DNA of 64,000 nucleotides from Candidatus Cloacimonadota bacterium (GTDB lineage Bacteria; Cloacimonadota; Cloacimonadia; Cloacimonadales; Cloacimonadaceae). The translations under genes were made by a program, and so were the position numbers. Positions within the stretch are counted from its first letter, which is position 1. The number at the start of each line of letters is the position of its first letter. This document shows, piece by piece, positions 24,944 through 32,319 of this stretch. Location: assembly GCA_020532085.1 (NCBI GenBank), contig JAJBAV010000001.1, positions 124,001 through 188,000 on the forward strand, written 5' to 3'. Below the pieces are notes generated by a model that had not been told where the DNA came from, did no database searches, and worked only from the letters and a program-made list of their open reading frames with translations.

Positions 24944-26223
24944 TGCTGTTCTTCTTCCTTGGAATGGCGCTTGAGCAGCACCACGCAATCGTCGATGGTG
25001 GCTTTACCCTGCACGATGTCCTCCGCCAGGGCGTAGCAGGTGGGCGAGCCGCAGGCGCTGCAATTCAGGCCGGGCAAAGAGGTTAGGATCTCGTTGATCC
25101 GTTTCATCTTGACAATGGCGGCCTTGATGTCTTTGTCCAGTTCCATGATCGGCCGCGGGGCCAGGGGAACCACGTCGAATTCTCCGGCGTGGTAAAGGTT
25201 GTCCAGGTCGTGCACGTCGATCTCGCTGTCGGTGCCTTCCTTGATCATCTTTTTGATGCGGCTCATGGCCACAAAGGGATTTTCCACGTTGAAGGAACCG
25301 CCCACGCAGCCGTTGGTGCAGCTGCGCAGCACGATGTAGTCGTATTGGTCCAGATAGTGGTCTTCCACCCGGGAAAGGATCTCCATCACGTTTTCCACAC
25401 CGTTCACGGAAAGGGCCCGGATGTCCTCGCAGTCAACCAGCTCCGCCTGCACGCCGGATAGCGCCCAGGTGAGTCCTTTGGGGTAGGTTTCCAGGTGGGG
25501 CGGGTGGTTTTGCAGGTGTTTGATGTGTTCGTGCACCTTGCCATAGATCATGCCGATGGAGAAAGCGCCGTCCTGAAGGTGTTTGTAGGCCCCTTCGGGT
25601 TGGTGCACCGCGGTCACATGGGCCGGGCAGGGCACGATCAGGAAGATGCCGATCTCGTCTTCCGCGAAGCCTTTCTCCGCCTTGATCCTGTCGCGCAGAT
25701 AGCTGGTGAGGATGCTCATCGGCGCTTCCAGATGGAAGAGGTTCGGCAGCAGCGAGGGAAATTTCAGCTGGATCAGCCGCACCACCGTGGGACAGTTGCT
25801 GCTCAGGATCGGCCGCTTTTCGCGGTTGGCGCGGATGTAATCGCGGATCATGCCGATCATGAATTCCGTTACCATCGCCTCTTCCTGAACTTCGTCGAAG
25901 CCCAGCTCAAAGATGGCCTGTTTGGCCACTTCGTAGGAGACGTCTTCGGTGAATTGGCCAAAGTAGGAGGTGGAAAGCACCGCCACCTTGTACTTGAAAT
26001 TGTGGATCAGCTCGAGCGGATCGCTGCGCGGGATGATCGCGTGAAATTCACAGGCTTCGATGCATTTGCCGCAGTCCACGCAGCGGTTGGGATCGATGTG
26101 GGCCTTGCGGTTCCGGACCCGGATGGCCTCGGTGGGGCAAACCCGCACGCAGGCAGTGCAGCCGGTGCAATTGTCCTCAAGGATCTGGAGGGCGTGATAG
26201 TATTTTTTTTCCTGTTTGTCCAT
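24940..26223 (-). CDS. [FeFe]-hydrogenase-like protein with ferredoxin and Fe-S C-terminal domains (putative sensor)
   Basis: 427 residues. Two [4Fe-4S] clusters at the N-terminus (Cys 19, 22, 25, 29 and 48, 51, 54, 58), an [FeFe]-hydrogenase large-subunit-like domain, and a C-terminal CSACGSPTC...C cluster motif (Fes domain). The H-cluster motifs are altered: SSNCPTV for TSCCPxW, VPCPAHVTA for MPCxxKxxE, RSCTNGCVGGSF for ExxxCxxGCxxGGGxP. Four Cys (144, 199, 302, 306) remain, so a cluster can still be held, but the Lys and Glu of motif 2 are missing. This matches hydrogenase-like proteins thought to sense rather than turn over H2, and the DRTGG/HATPase/PHP neighbours support that. Function is inferred. 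Confidence 0.85.
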   Translation of the reverse strand: MDKQEKKYYHALQILEDNCTGCTACVRVCPTEAIRVRNRKAHIDPNRCVDCGKCIEACEFHAIIPRSDPLELIHNFKYKVAVLSTSYFGQFTEDVSYEVAKQAIFELGFDEVQEEAMVTEFMIGMIRDYIRANREKRPILSSNCPTVVRLIQLKFPSLLPNLFHLEAPMSILTSYLRDRIKAEKGFAEDEIGIFLIVPCPAHVTAVHQPEGAYKHLQDGAFSIGMIYGKVHEHIKHLQNHPPHLETYPKGLTWALSGVQAELVDCEDIRALSVNGVENVMEILSRVEDHYLDQYDYIVLRSCTNGCVGGSFNVENPFVAMSRIKKMIKEGTDSEIDVHDLDNLYHAGEFDVVPLAPRPIMELDKDIKAAIVKMKRINEILTSLPGLNCSACGSPTCYALAEDIVQGKATIDDCVVLLKRHSKEEEQQ

Positions 26224-26224
26224 C

Positions 26225-26716
26225 TTACTTGAAAAAGATCAGAAATTCCAAAAATGTGGTGTTGCCCGCTTCCGAATTTATATGCAACGCGTCGGTGTTC
26301 TTCTTGATGTTCGGCAATCCCAGCCCGGCCCCGAACCCCAGTTCCCGCACCATGTCGTCCGCGGTGGAAAAGCCCGGGATCATTGCTTGTTCAATGTTTC
26401 CGATCCCCGGCCCGTTGTCCTGGAAGATCATGTGGATCAGGTTCGGATGGATGTGGCTGAGCATTGCCCCGCCCAGAGAGTGGGCCGCCACGTTGATCTC
26501 GGCTTCGTAGGCCGCCACGGCCACTCGGCGCAGGATCTCGGGATCCACTCCCAGCCGCTTGAGCAGGTTCTTCACATCCGCCGAGCCTTTGCCGGCGCTG
26601 TTGAAATCCTTCTCCGGGATCACCGAATCCAGCGTCACGTCGGCCTCGGGAGGCTGTTCAAAATGCTTCCGCACAGCTTCTTCAAAGCCTTCGCGGATAT
26701 GCCAGTACTCCGCCAT
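26225..26716 (-). CDS. anti-sigma-type HATPase protein (RsbW-like)
   Basis: A 163-residue GHKL ATPase of the serine-kinase anti-sigma type. VAAYEAEINVAAHSLGG is the N-box region, FQDNGPGIGNIEQAM the G1 box, and GFGAGLGLPNIKKNTD the G2 box. The N-terminal 45 residues (EYWHIREGFEEAVRKHFEQ) are helical. ATG 26716 is chosen. The same frame runs on upstream through the antisense of the DRTGG gene and looks non-coding there. It is 2 nt after the DRTGG gene and 1 nt before the [FeFe]-like gene, a tight signalling cassette. Confidence 0.88.
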   Translation of the reverse strand: MAEYWHIREGFEEAVRKHFEQPPEADVTLDSVIPEKDFNSAGKGSADVKNLLKRLGVDPEILRRVAVAAYEAEINVAAHSLGGAMLSHIHPNLIHMIFQDNGPGIGNIEQAMIPGFSTADDMVRELGFGAGLGLPNIKKNTDALHINSEAGNTTFLEFLIFFK

Positions 26717-26718
26717 GC

Positions 26719-27066
26719 TCAGATCTTGCAGCTGCGCAGCCCGGCGTTGAAAAGCAGGCCGCTGGAACGGTACATGGTGAGGTTGGTGCAGATGAGGGGC
26801 AGGTTTCTTTCCAGGGCCATGGCGGTGATCTCGTCCAGGGGACGTTTGCCGCGCACGAAGATCACCCCCACGATGTCGATCATGTCTGAAAGCCTGATCA
26901 CCTGATTGTTCGTAAGGCCGGTTAAAAGCAGGGTGGGCTCCTTGGTGCACATCAGTATGTCGCTGATCAGGTCCGAGGCAAAAGCGCAGGGCACCTCCAC
27001 CTCCAGATCGGCTTCAGGGGTAAGCACCTCGCCGTCCAATAACTGTACGATATCCTTTAATGTCAT
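26719..27066 (-). CDS. DRTGG-domain protein, copy 1, first gene of the operon
   Basis: 115 residues: MTLKDIVQLLDGEVLTPEADLEVEVPCAFASDLISDIL is a DRTGG N-terminal pattern, followed by GVIFVRGKRPLDEITAMALERNLPLICT. Relatives lie next to HATPase and [FeFe]-like genes in fermentative bacteria. It probably binds a small ligand and controls the neighbouring ATPase. Both statements are inference. It begins a leftward run of 12 genes with gaps of at most 25 nt, so its upstream gap should hold the operon promoter. Confidence 0.85.
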   Translation of the reverse strand: MTLKDIVQLLDGEVLTPEADLEVEVPCAFASDLISDILMCTKEPTLLLTGLTNNQVIRLSDMIDIVGVIFVRGKRPLDEITAMALERNLPLICTNLTMYRSSGLLFNAGLRSCKI

Positions 27067-27363
27067 TCACTGTCACCTGTTTTATATAGTGAGGCCAAAC
27101 CACAGGAAAGGCCATATCAGTCAAGCAAATAATTGCCCAACGGGTTCAACGTGGCCGGGGAGGAAATCCAGTCAATGGTTCGGAAACCGGCAACGCGCGC
27201 AAGCCAAAAAAAATGACTTGACAAATATATGATACATTATATGGTCTGCGTGTATTAATGGACGTCGTCCAGATACAAGACACTGGGTGACTACGCCTTG
27301 TTTTATGGAACCCGGATGGGGCAAAGCTCTGTGGCGGGGTTTGCGTATTAGGGGGAGGAACCC
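27067..27363. other. divergent control region
   Basis: It separates the hydrogenase operon (leftward) from the nuclease-barrel gene (rightward). It holds one clear TTGACA box on the plus strand with AT-rich sequence after it, and no gene. I did not find a convincing -10/-35 pair for the leftward operon. Confidence 0.5.
27218..27244 (+). promoter_or_regulatory. possible promoter of the nuclease-barrel gene
   Basis: TTGACA at 27218-27223 followed by the AT-rich AATATATGATACATTATATG. The -10 box cannot be fixed: the best hexamers are 9 to 15 nt away, shorter than standard spacing. The leader to ATG 27364 would be about 110 nt. Confidence 0.35.
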
Positions 27364-29562
27364 ATGAAAAATACGCTGGTTGTCGCGGTCCTGCTATTTC
27401 TGCTCTGCGCTGGATTGGCCGCGCAGGAGATCACCACCCGGTCCTACGGTTCCCTGAAGCTCGCCACAGTAAATGTTTGGAGCGGCTCAGACTATCAGGG
27501 GCTGCTGGCTTTCGGTGAATGGGAAACGGAGGCGGTGAGGGAACAACGTTATCAAAACCTGGTCAACGAGCTGCGCCGGCTGAACCCGGACCTGCTTTTC
27601 CTGCAGGAGGTCAACCCCGTACGCGGCTACAGCAGGCGGATGGCCCAAGACCTGGGCCTGGATGAGATCCATCAGGTTTGCATCGGCGGGCTGAAGATCT
27701 TTGGGCTCGGCATCCCCAAGGGCTTCCAGGAGGGCAAAGCCATCCTGGCCAAACCAAAGCTGAAACTCAGCAAAACAGACGACTGGAAGCTCTCCGGGGG
27801 TCCGGGCATCTACTCCGACAATTTCACCTTCCATCTGGATGAGACCATCTCCGCCCTGGTTGGCCAGATCGTTTACCGGGATAAACCGATCAACCTGGTC
27901 TGTGTCCACCTCTCCGCCTATCCGGAGCTCAGCCCCGCGCTGCGGGACGAGCTGGACGCGCTGGCGCTGGCCGATTCGCTGACCACACTGGAGTACTGGG
28001 ATATTGTGGACAAATGGAACTCCGGACTCCGGCGGCGGGAGCGAGAAGCCCAACTCCTGCTGCAAAAGGTCTCCGGCCTGGAGGACGACGTGCCGCTGAT
28101 CATGGGCGGCGATTTCAACGCCACGCCCGGCTCCGACGCCATGCTCAGGCTGGCCGCGCTGGGTGAATTCACGGAAACCTCCATGGGCGGCAAGCCTTTC
28201 GTGACCTGGGACGCCGCGAACAATCCCAACACTCTGCCCAGCACGCTAAGGCAGGACGCCCGCGGCAACCCCAACACCCATTGGGAAAACTTCAACGCCC
28301 TCAACGCCGCCGTCAGCCGCCGCCTCGACTATCTCTTGCTCAGCGATGAGTTTGACCGCCGGGACATCCTAAGCCACCAGCCCTTCCTCAATGAACCCAG
28401 GGCTGGATCGCACCCCTCCGACCATTACGGCGTCTTCAGCGAGGTCAGCCTGGACCAAGCTCTGAGGGACGCGCCAGGCTTGTTCGATGCGATCCCCAAA
28501 CACGACAATGCCCAGATCAGCCTGCTGCCCATCGTGATGTACGACACGGACACCGGCTTCGGCTACGGCGTGAAGTCCTTTTTATGGAATCTGCTCCATG
28601 CCAACGAATCCTTTGATCTGATCCTCTTTCAGAGCACAGGTGGAGAACGCTGGTACAAGCTGGAATTTTCCCTGCCGGACCGGGAACTCCGCCAGCGCAA
28701 AAAGTACCCGCTGGCCGTGGACCTGAAGATCGACTACGACAAGTGGATCAACAACAACTTCTTTGGAGTCGGCTCCGGATCGAGTTTTGCCAACCGGGAG
28801 AAATTCACCAAAGAGCCTTTCGAAGTGCTGCTGAACCTCACCCATCCCTTCAGCCGCTATCTGAACGGTCAGCTCGGATTTCGCTTCAAGCACGTGAGCG
28901 CATACAACTACCTCCCCGGAAGGCTCCTGGACCAGTATCTGAACACGCCCGGCTCCCTCCGTGATCCTGAATCCGCCTACCTGAGCAACATCCTCAGCCT
29001 GCGCTACGACACCCGCGACAGCTTCAACAATCCCAGCCGCGGCTACGCCCTCCAGTATGACTTTGAAACCAACTGGCCGCAGCACAAACTGATGGAGAGC
29101 GTCTCCGCCAAAAGCCTGCAATTCGACTGGGGCGATGAGTTTTACTTTCTCCGCAATTCCCTCAGCGCCCAGTACTACACCGTGCTCTGGTATCCCAAAA
29201 CCGTTCTGGCGCTGCGTTTGCAGGGCCAACAGCAAAGCGGTGACAACACCCCTTTCCAGGCCATGCTCCCCCTGGGGGGAGGCACCACCCTGCGCGGGAC
29301 CCCGGCTGAACGCTATCTGGTGAACACCACCCTGGTGGGCAACGCCGAGATCCGCTTTCCCATCTACAAAGCGCTGGGAGGCGTGATCGGCTATGATGCC
29401 GGGATCGCGGCTGATTCGCCAGCTGAAGTTGACCTGGGCAAGCTTGCCTCCAATCCCGTGTTTGGCTTGCGGCTGTACCTCTACGGGATCATCGCCCGCC
29501 TGGATATCGGCCTGGGCAGGGACGCGATGGGGCTCTATTTCAATTTCGGCCACGCTTTCTGA
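27364..29562 (+). CDS. fusion of endonuclease/exonuclease/phosphatase domain and Omp85-type outer-membrane barrel
   Basis: 732 residues with a signal peptide (1-21). Residues 31-365 are an EEP-superfamily domain (DNase I/sphingomyelinase-like): TVNVWSG (Asn 37), LQEVN (Glu 82), CVHLSAYPE (His 182), GGDFNATPGS (Asp 250, Asn 252), RRLDYLLLS (Asp 322) and SHPSDHYG (Asp 353, His 354), so the catalytic set looks complete. From about 385 to the end is a barrel of the BamA/TamA family: RYDTRDSFNNPSRGY, the loop-6 motif GGGTTLRG (637-644), and a C-terminal phenylalanine. No POTRA domain is evident. It would place a metal-dependent nuclease or phosphodiesterase in the periplasm or at the surface. The substrate is unknown. 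Confidence 0.9.
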   Translation: MKNTLVVAVLLFLLCAGLAAQEITTRSYGSLKLATVNVWSGSDYQGLLAFGEWETEAVREQRYQNLVNELRRLNPDLLFLQEVNPVRGYSRRMAQDLGLDEIHQVCIGGLKIFGLGIPKGFQEGKAILAKPKLKLSKTDDWKLSGGPGIYSDNFTFHLDETISALVGQIVYRDKPINLVCVHLSAYPELSPALRDELDALALADSLTTLEYWDIVDKWNSGLRRREREAQLLLQKVSGLEDDVPLIMGGDFNATPGSDAMLRLAALGEFTETSMGGKPFVTWDAANNPNTLPSTLRQDARGNPNTHWENFNALNAAVSRRLDYLLLSDEFDRRDILSHQPFLNEPRAGSHPSDHYGVFSEVSLDQALRDAPGLFDAIPKHDNAQISLLPIVMYDTDTGFGYGVKSFLWNLLHANESFDLILFQSTGGERWYKLEFSLPDRELRQRKKYPLAVDLKIDYDKWINNNFFGVGSGSSFANREKFTKEPFEVLLNLTHPFSRYLNGQLGFRFKHVSAYNYLPGRLLDQYLNTPGSLRDPESAYLSNILSLRYDTRDSFNNPSRGYALQYDFETNWPQHKLMESVSAKSLQFDWGDEFYFLRNSLSAQYYTVLWYPKTVLALRLQGQQQSGDNTPFQAMLPLGGGTTLRGTPAERYLVNTTLVGNAEIRFPIYKALGGVIGYDAGIAADSPAEVDLGKLASNPVFGLRLYLYGIIARLDIGLGRDAMGLYFNFGHAF

Positions 29563-29735
29563 ACCACGGAGTTCCCCGAATCGCGTGGACTCAACTGGAT
29601 ATCCGCTTTGCGGCAGCATTGCCAGGCAGGCCGGAAGCTATTTTTGGGCCTTGGTTTGGCGTGCGCCAAACATTTGTCTTGACAGGTGGCAGGAGCCTGC
29701 AACCTTAGCCAAAATCGCCACAGAAGGTACATCCA

Positions 29736-31316
29736 TTGACTAGATCCCACCCAAGAGAACCAAGCTCCAAATCGCAGTCCCCGGCCAAACATGGGCAGGC
29801 GGCCGGGATCGGCCTATTGCTGATCCTGCTCCTTCTCCCCCTCTTCGCTTTCGCCCAGGAGACAGGCTCCGCCAACGGCTATCTGCTGCTGCAGTGTGAG
29901 TTGCCCGGAGTGAAATACCAGATCAATGGCCGCGAATACGCCGAAGTTCAGTATCTGCCCCTGACCCCGGGTTCCTATCTGGTGCGGGCTTTCGGGGCCA
30001 ATCCGGTCACAGGCCCGTTTGAGGAGGACCGCCAGGTGGAGGTGAGGCTGGGGGAAACCACCCTCGAGCGCTTCGATTTTCCCCACGGCACCCTGAGCCT
30101 GATCAGCAACGAAGCCTACGCCCGCTTCACGATCGACAAGGCGAATCTGGGCCGGGTGGAAAATCTGCCCCTGCCACCCGGAACCTACACCGTTACAGCC
30201 GTTCTGCCCAAAGCCGTCACTGGTTTTGGCGATTACCGGATCTCGCGCCCGGTGACCATCCAAGCCGGGATCCACCTCGACCAGCGCATGGATTTCAGCT
30301 ATGGCACGGTTTCCATCAGTTCTTCGCTGGACGACACCAGGTATCTGATCGACGGCGTGGCCAAGAAGAAGGTGAACAAACTCAAACTCCCCGAAGGTGA
30401 ACACAGCTACACCGCCTTCCCGCCCGCGCCCTACACCTCGCGATCCGGCAGTTTCAGCATCCGCCCCGGCGAAGATCTGCCCATCGAACTGGAATTTGCC
30501 AAAACCCGCCAGATCAGCGACGCCGAAAAACGCCGCGAATACACCTGGCGCTTCGGATTGATGCCCGCCGCGGTGCTGGAGGCGAACCACTACTTCAGCC
30601 TCGGGGAAACCGGCCAGCCAGGCTACGCGCCGCTGCGCAACGGACTGTCGATCAGCGGCTTGCGCTTCAAGGCCATCAACCTCTGGCAAAAGGAATTCAC
30701 CCAACCTTACACCTCGCGCTATCCGGCCTTTATGCTGGGCGCCAGCCTGCTCGACCAAGCCGTCTTCACCTGGGAAAATGATCCCGCGGATTCCCTCCTG
30801 TTGTCCGGCATTCTGCTCGACCTCGCCAGCGTCAGCACTGGCTACGCGCATATATCGCCTGCCGGTTTGCTGCACGCGCAGCTTGAACTGATCGGGCATT
30901 TTTCCTATCAAAAACCGCTGGTGAGTGAGATCGGCTATTACTCCTTTGTGAACGCCTTCAAGGAGGGCGACGAGCGCAGCTACAGCGTTTGGGACTACCA
31001 GTGGGGCGGCGAAACCAGGCTGCAGATCGGCCTCCGCCTGGCCCAGTACAACTATCTGAACCTGCACTTTGGCGCGCGTTATCAACTGCCCTTGGAAGGA
31101 TACTGGTATTCAAACAACGATATCGCGGCCTGGATGACAGAGGATGGACCGCAGCCATTACCCAGTTCGCCGCCTGGCGCTCCGTCCCGTAACGCGGCTT
31201 TCGAGGGATTCAGCTTCTACGCCGGCATCGGCTTGGAAACCAATCTCATCCCCTCCCTGCTGGGCCTGCTGCTGGACAAAGCGGACAAAAGCGGGGCAAG
31301 TGACCTAATGGACTGA
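29736..31316 (+). CDS. PEGA-repeat envelope protein, barrel-like C-terminus
   Basis: 526 residues. A hydrophobic export segment (about 24-42, ending FAFAQE) is followed by three PEGA-type repeats of about 70 residues, each with a Y-x-I-(N/D)-G or equivalent turn and a PxGxYxVxA end (LPLTPGSYLVRAFG, LPLPPGTYTVTAVLP, LKLPEGEHSYTAFPP). Residues from about 265 on alternate aromatic and polar residues (YWYSNNDIAAWM, FYAGIGLETNL) and may be an outer-membrane barrel. PEGA repeats usually act in surface or peptidoglycan contacts. The start used is TTG 29736 with AAGGT about 9 nt upstream. No ATG gives an intact signal peptide, so the start is uncertain. It may be co-transcribed with the nuclease-barrel gene 173 nt upstream. 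Confidence 0.75.
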   Translation: MTRSHPREPSSKSQSPAKHGQAAGIGLLLILLLLPLFAFAQETGSANGYLLLQCELPGVKYQINGREYAEVQYLPLTPGSYLVRAFGANPVTGPFEEDRQVEVRLGETTLERFDFPHGTLSLISNEAYARFTIDKANLGRVENLPLPPGTYTVTAVLPKAVTGFGDYRISRPVTIQAGIHLDQRMDFSYGTVSISSSLDDTRYLIDGVAKKKVNKLKLPEGEHSYTAFPPAPYTSRSGSFSIRPGEDLPIELEFAKTRQISDAEKRREYTWRFGLMPAAVLEANHYFSLGETGQPGYAPLRNGLSISGLRFKAINLWQKEFTQPYTSRYPAFMLGASLLDQAVFTWENDPADSLLLSGILLDLASVSTGYAHISPAGLLHAQLELIGHFSYQKPLVSEIGYYSFVNAFKEGDERSYSVWDYQWGGETRLQIGLRLAQYNYLNLHFGARYQLPLEGYWYSNNDIAAWMTEDGPQPLPSSPPGAPSRNAAFEGFSFYAGIGLETNLIPSLLGLLLDKADKSGASDLMD

Positions 31317-31385
31317 GTCTTGGCTTCCTTCTCCACTTAACACAGCTAGTTTTGCCAAGATTTGCCAGCCTGTGTGGAAACCCAG

Positions 31386-31480
31386 TTGGCTCCCAATATC
31401 AATACGGTATCAATACGGAATCATTACGGATGAAATCCGTATTGATTCCGTATTGATACCGTATTGATATTGGGAGCCAA
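31386..31480. repeat. near-perfect 95-nt hairpin between convergent genes
   Basis: Arms 31386-31431 and 31435-31480 (46 nt each) are reverse complements with a single mismatch and a GAA loop. Each arm contains repeats of ATCAATACGG. It sits 69 nt after the PEGA gene stop and about 105 nt from the end of the convergent CCA-type gene, and could act as a two-way terminator. There is no T-tract. Confidence 0.9.
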
Positions 31481-31584
31481 CTTGGTGACGGACAGTAATG
31501 GATTTGCCAATGTATTGATTTTATGTAAGATGGATATCAGCTGCTGAATATTGATCTGCAATATACATTTAACTTATATGTTTA

Positions 31585-32319
31585 TCATGGGGTTGCGAGC
31601 TTATCTCTCAGCTGGTCCCAAACACCGCTTGCCTTGGCCAGCTCTTCCCAGCGCGATAGTTGTTCGGAAGTGGCAACGGCAGCAAGCCGCTCCTGTTCGC
31701 TTTGGCAGCGGGCGCGGCTCAGTTGCCGGACCAAAGGGGCCAGATCACCGATGGATCCGAGGGTTTGGGCCTCGATCCCGAAATCCAGGACGGCGGCGAA
31801 ACGCAGGGCGCGCAGCAGGCGCAGAGGGTCTTCCTGAAAGGATTCGCGGGGATCTCGCGTACAGCGGATGAGGCGGTTGTGGAGGTCTTGCCGGCCAAGG
31901 GCGCAGGGGTCCAGCACCTCCGCGTCCGAGATCCTCTGATAGAGGGCGTTAATGGTGAAGTCGCGGCGGCGGCAATCGTGGCTGAGAGGGGCGAAGCGCA
32001 CCCGGGGAAAGCGGTTTCCGGGCCGGTAGCGCTCGCTGCGGGTCATCACGAATTCCAGCGGGACACCTTCCAGAGTGAGTTTGGCAGTGCCGAACGAGTG
32101 ATGGATCCTGGGCTCCGGCAGATCGAAGGTTTGGGCCAGCCAGCGGGCCAGGGCGATGCCGCCGCGGGGCAGTTCCACGGCGATGTCGGCGTCCAAAACC
32201 TGATCGGACCTGCCCAAAAGTTGGTCGCGCACGCAACCGCCGGTGAAGTGGCAGATACCCTCAAATCTGGTCTCCCGGGTGGCCTCAGCCAGCAGCAGCC
32301 GCAGTTCTTCCAGCTTCAC
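31585..32319 (-). CDS. class II CCA-adding/poly(A) polymerase-type nucleotidyltransferase, short form
   Basis: 244 residues. HFTGGCVRDQLLG, the catalytic pair DAD in VLDADIAVE, RRRDFTINALY and DPLRLLRALRFAA are the head and neck motifs of tRNA CCA-adding or poly(A) polymerase-type enzymes. Full enzymes have 400 or more residues. Here the body, tail and any HD domain are missing and the reading frame ends cleanly after the neck. It may be a specialised enzyme (for example CC-adding or A-adding only) or an enzyme working with another protein. Its start overlaps the end of hemW by 4 bp. Confidence 0.85.
   Translation of the reverse strand: MKLEELRLLLAEATRETRFEGICHFTGGCVRDQLLGRSDQVLDADIAVELPRGGIALARWLAQTFDLPEPRIHHSFGTAKLTLEGVPLEFVMTRSERYRPGNRFPRVRFAPLSHDCRRRDFTINALYQRISDAEVLDPCALGRQDLHNRLIRCTRDPRESFQEDPLRLLRALRFAAVLDFGIEAQTLGSIGDLAPLVRQLSRARCQSEQERLAAVATSEQLSRWEELAKASGVWDQLRDKLATP

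Noticed and set aside
26719-26950. N-terminal extension of the RsbW-like HATPase protein
   Set aside because: The added residues come from another frame of the DRTGG gene and have a His/Arg/Pro-rich shadow composition.
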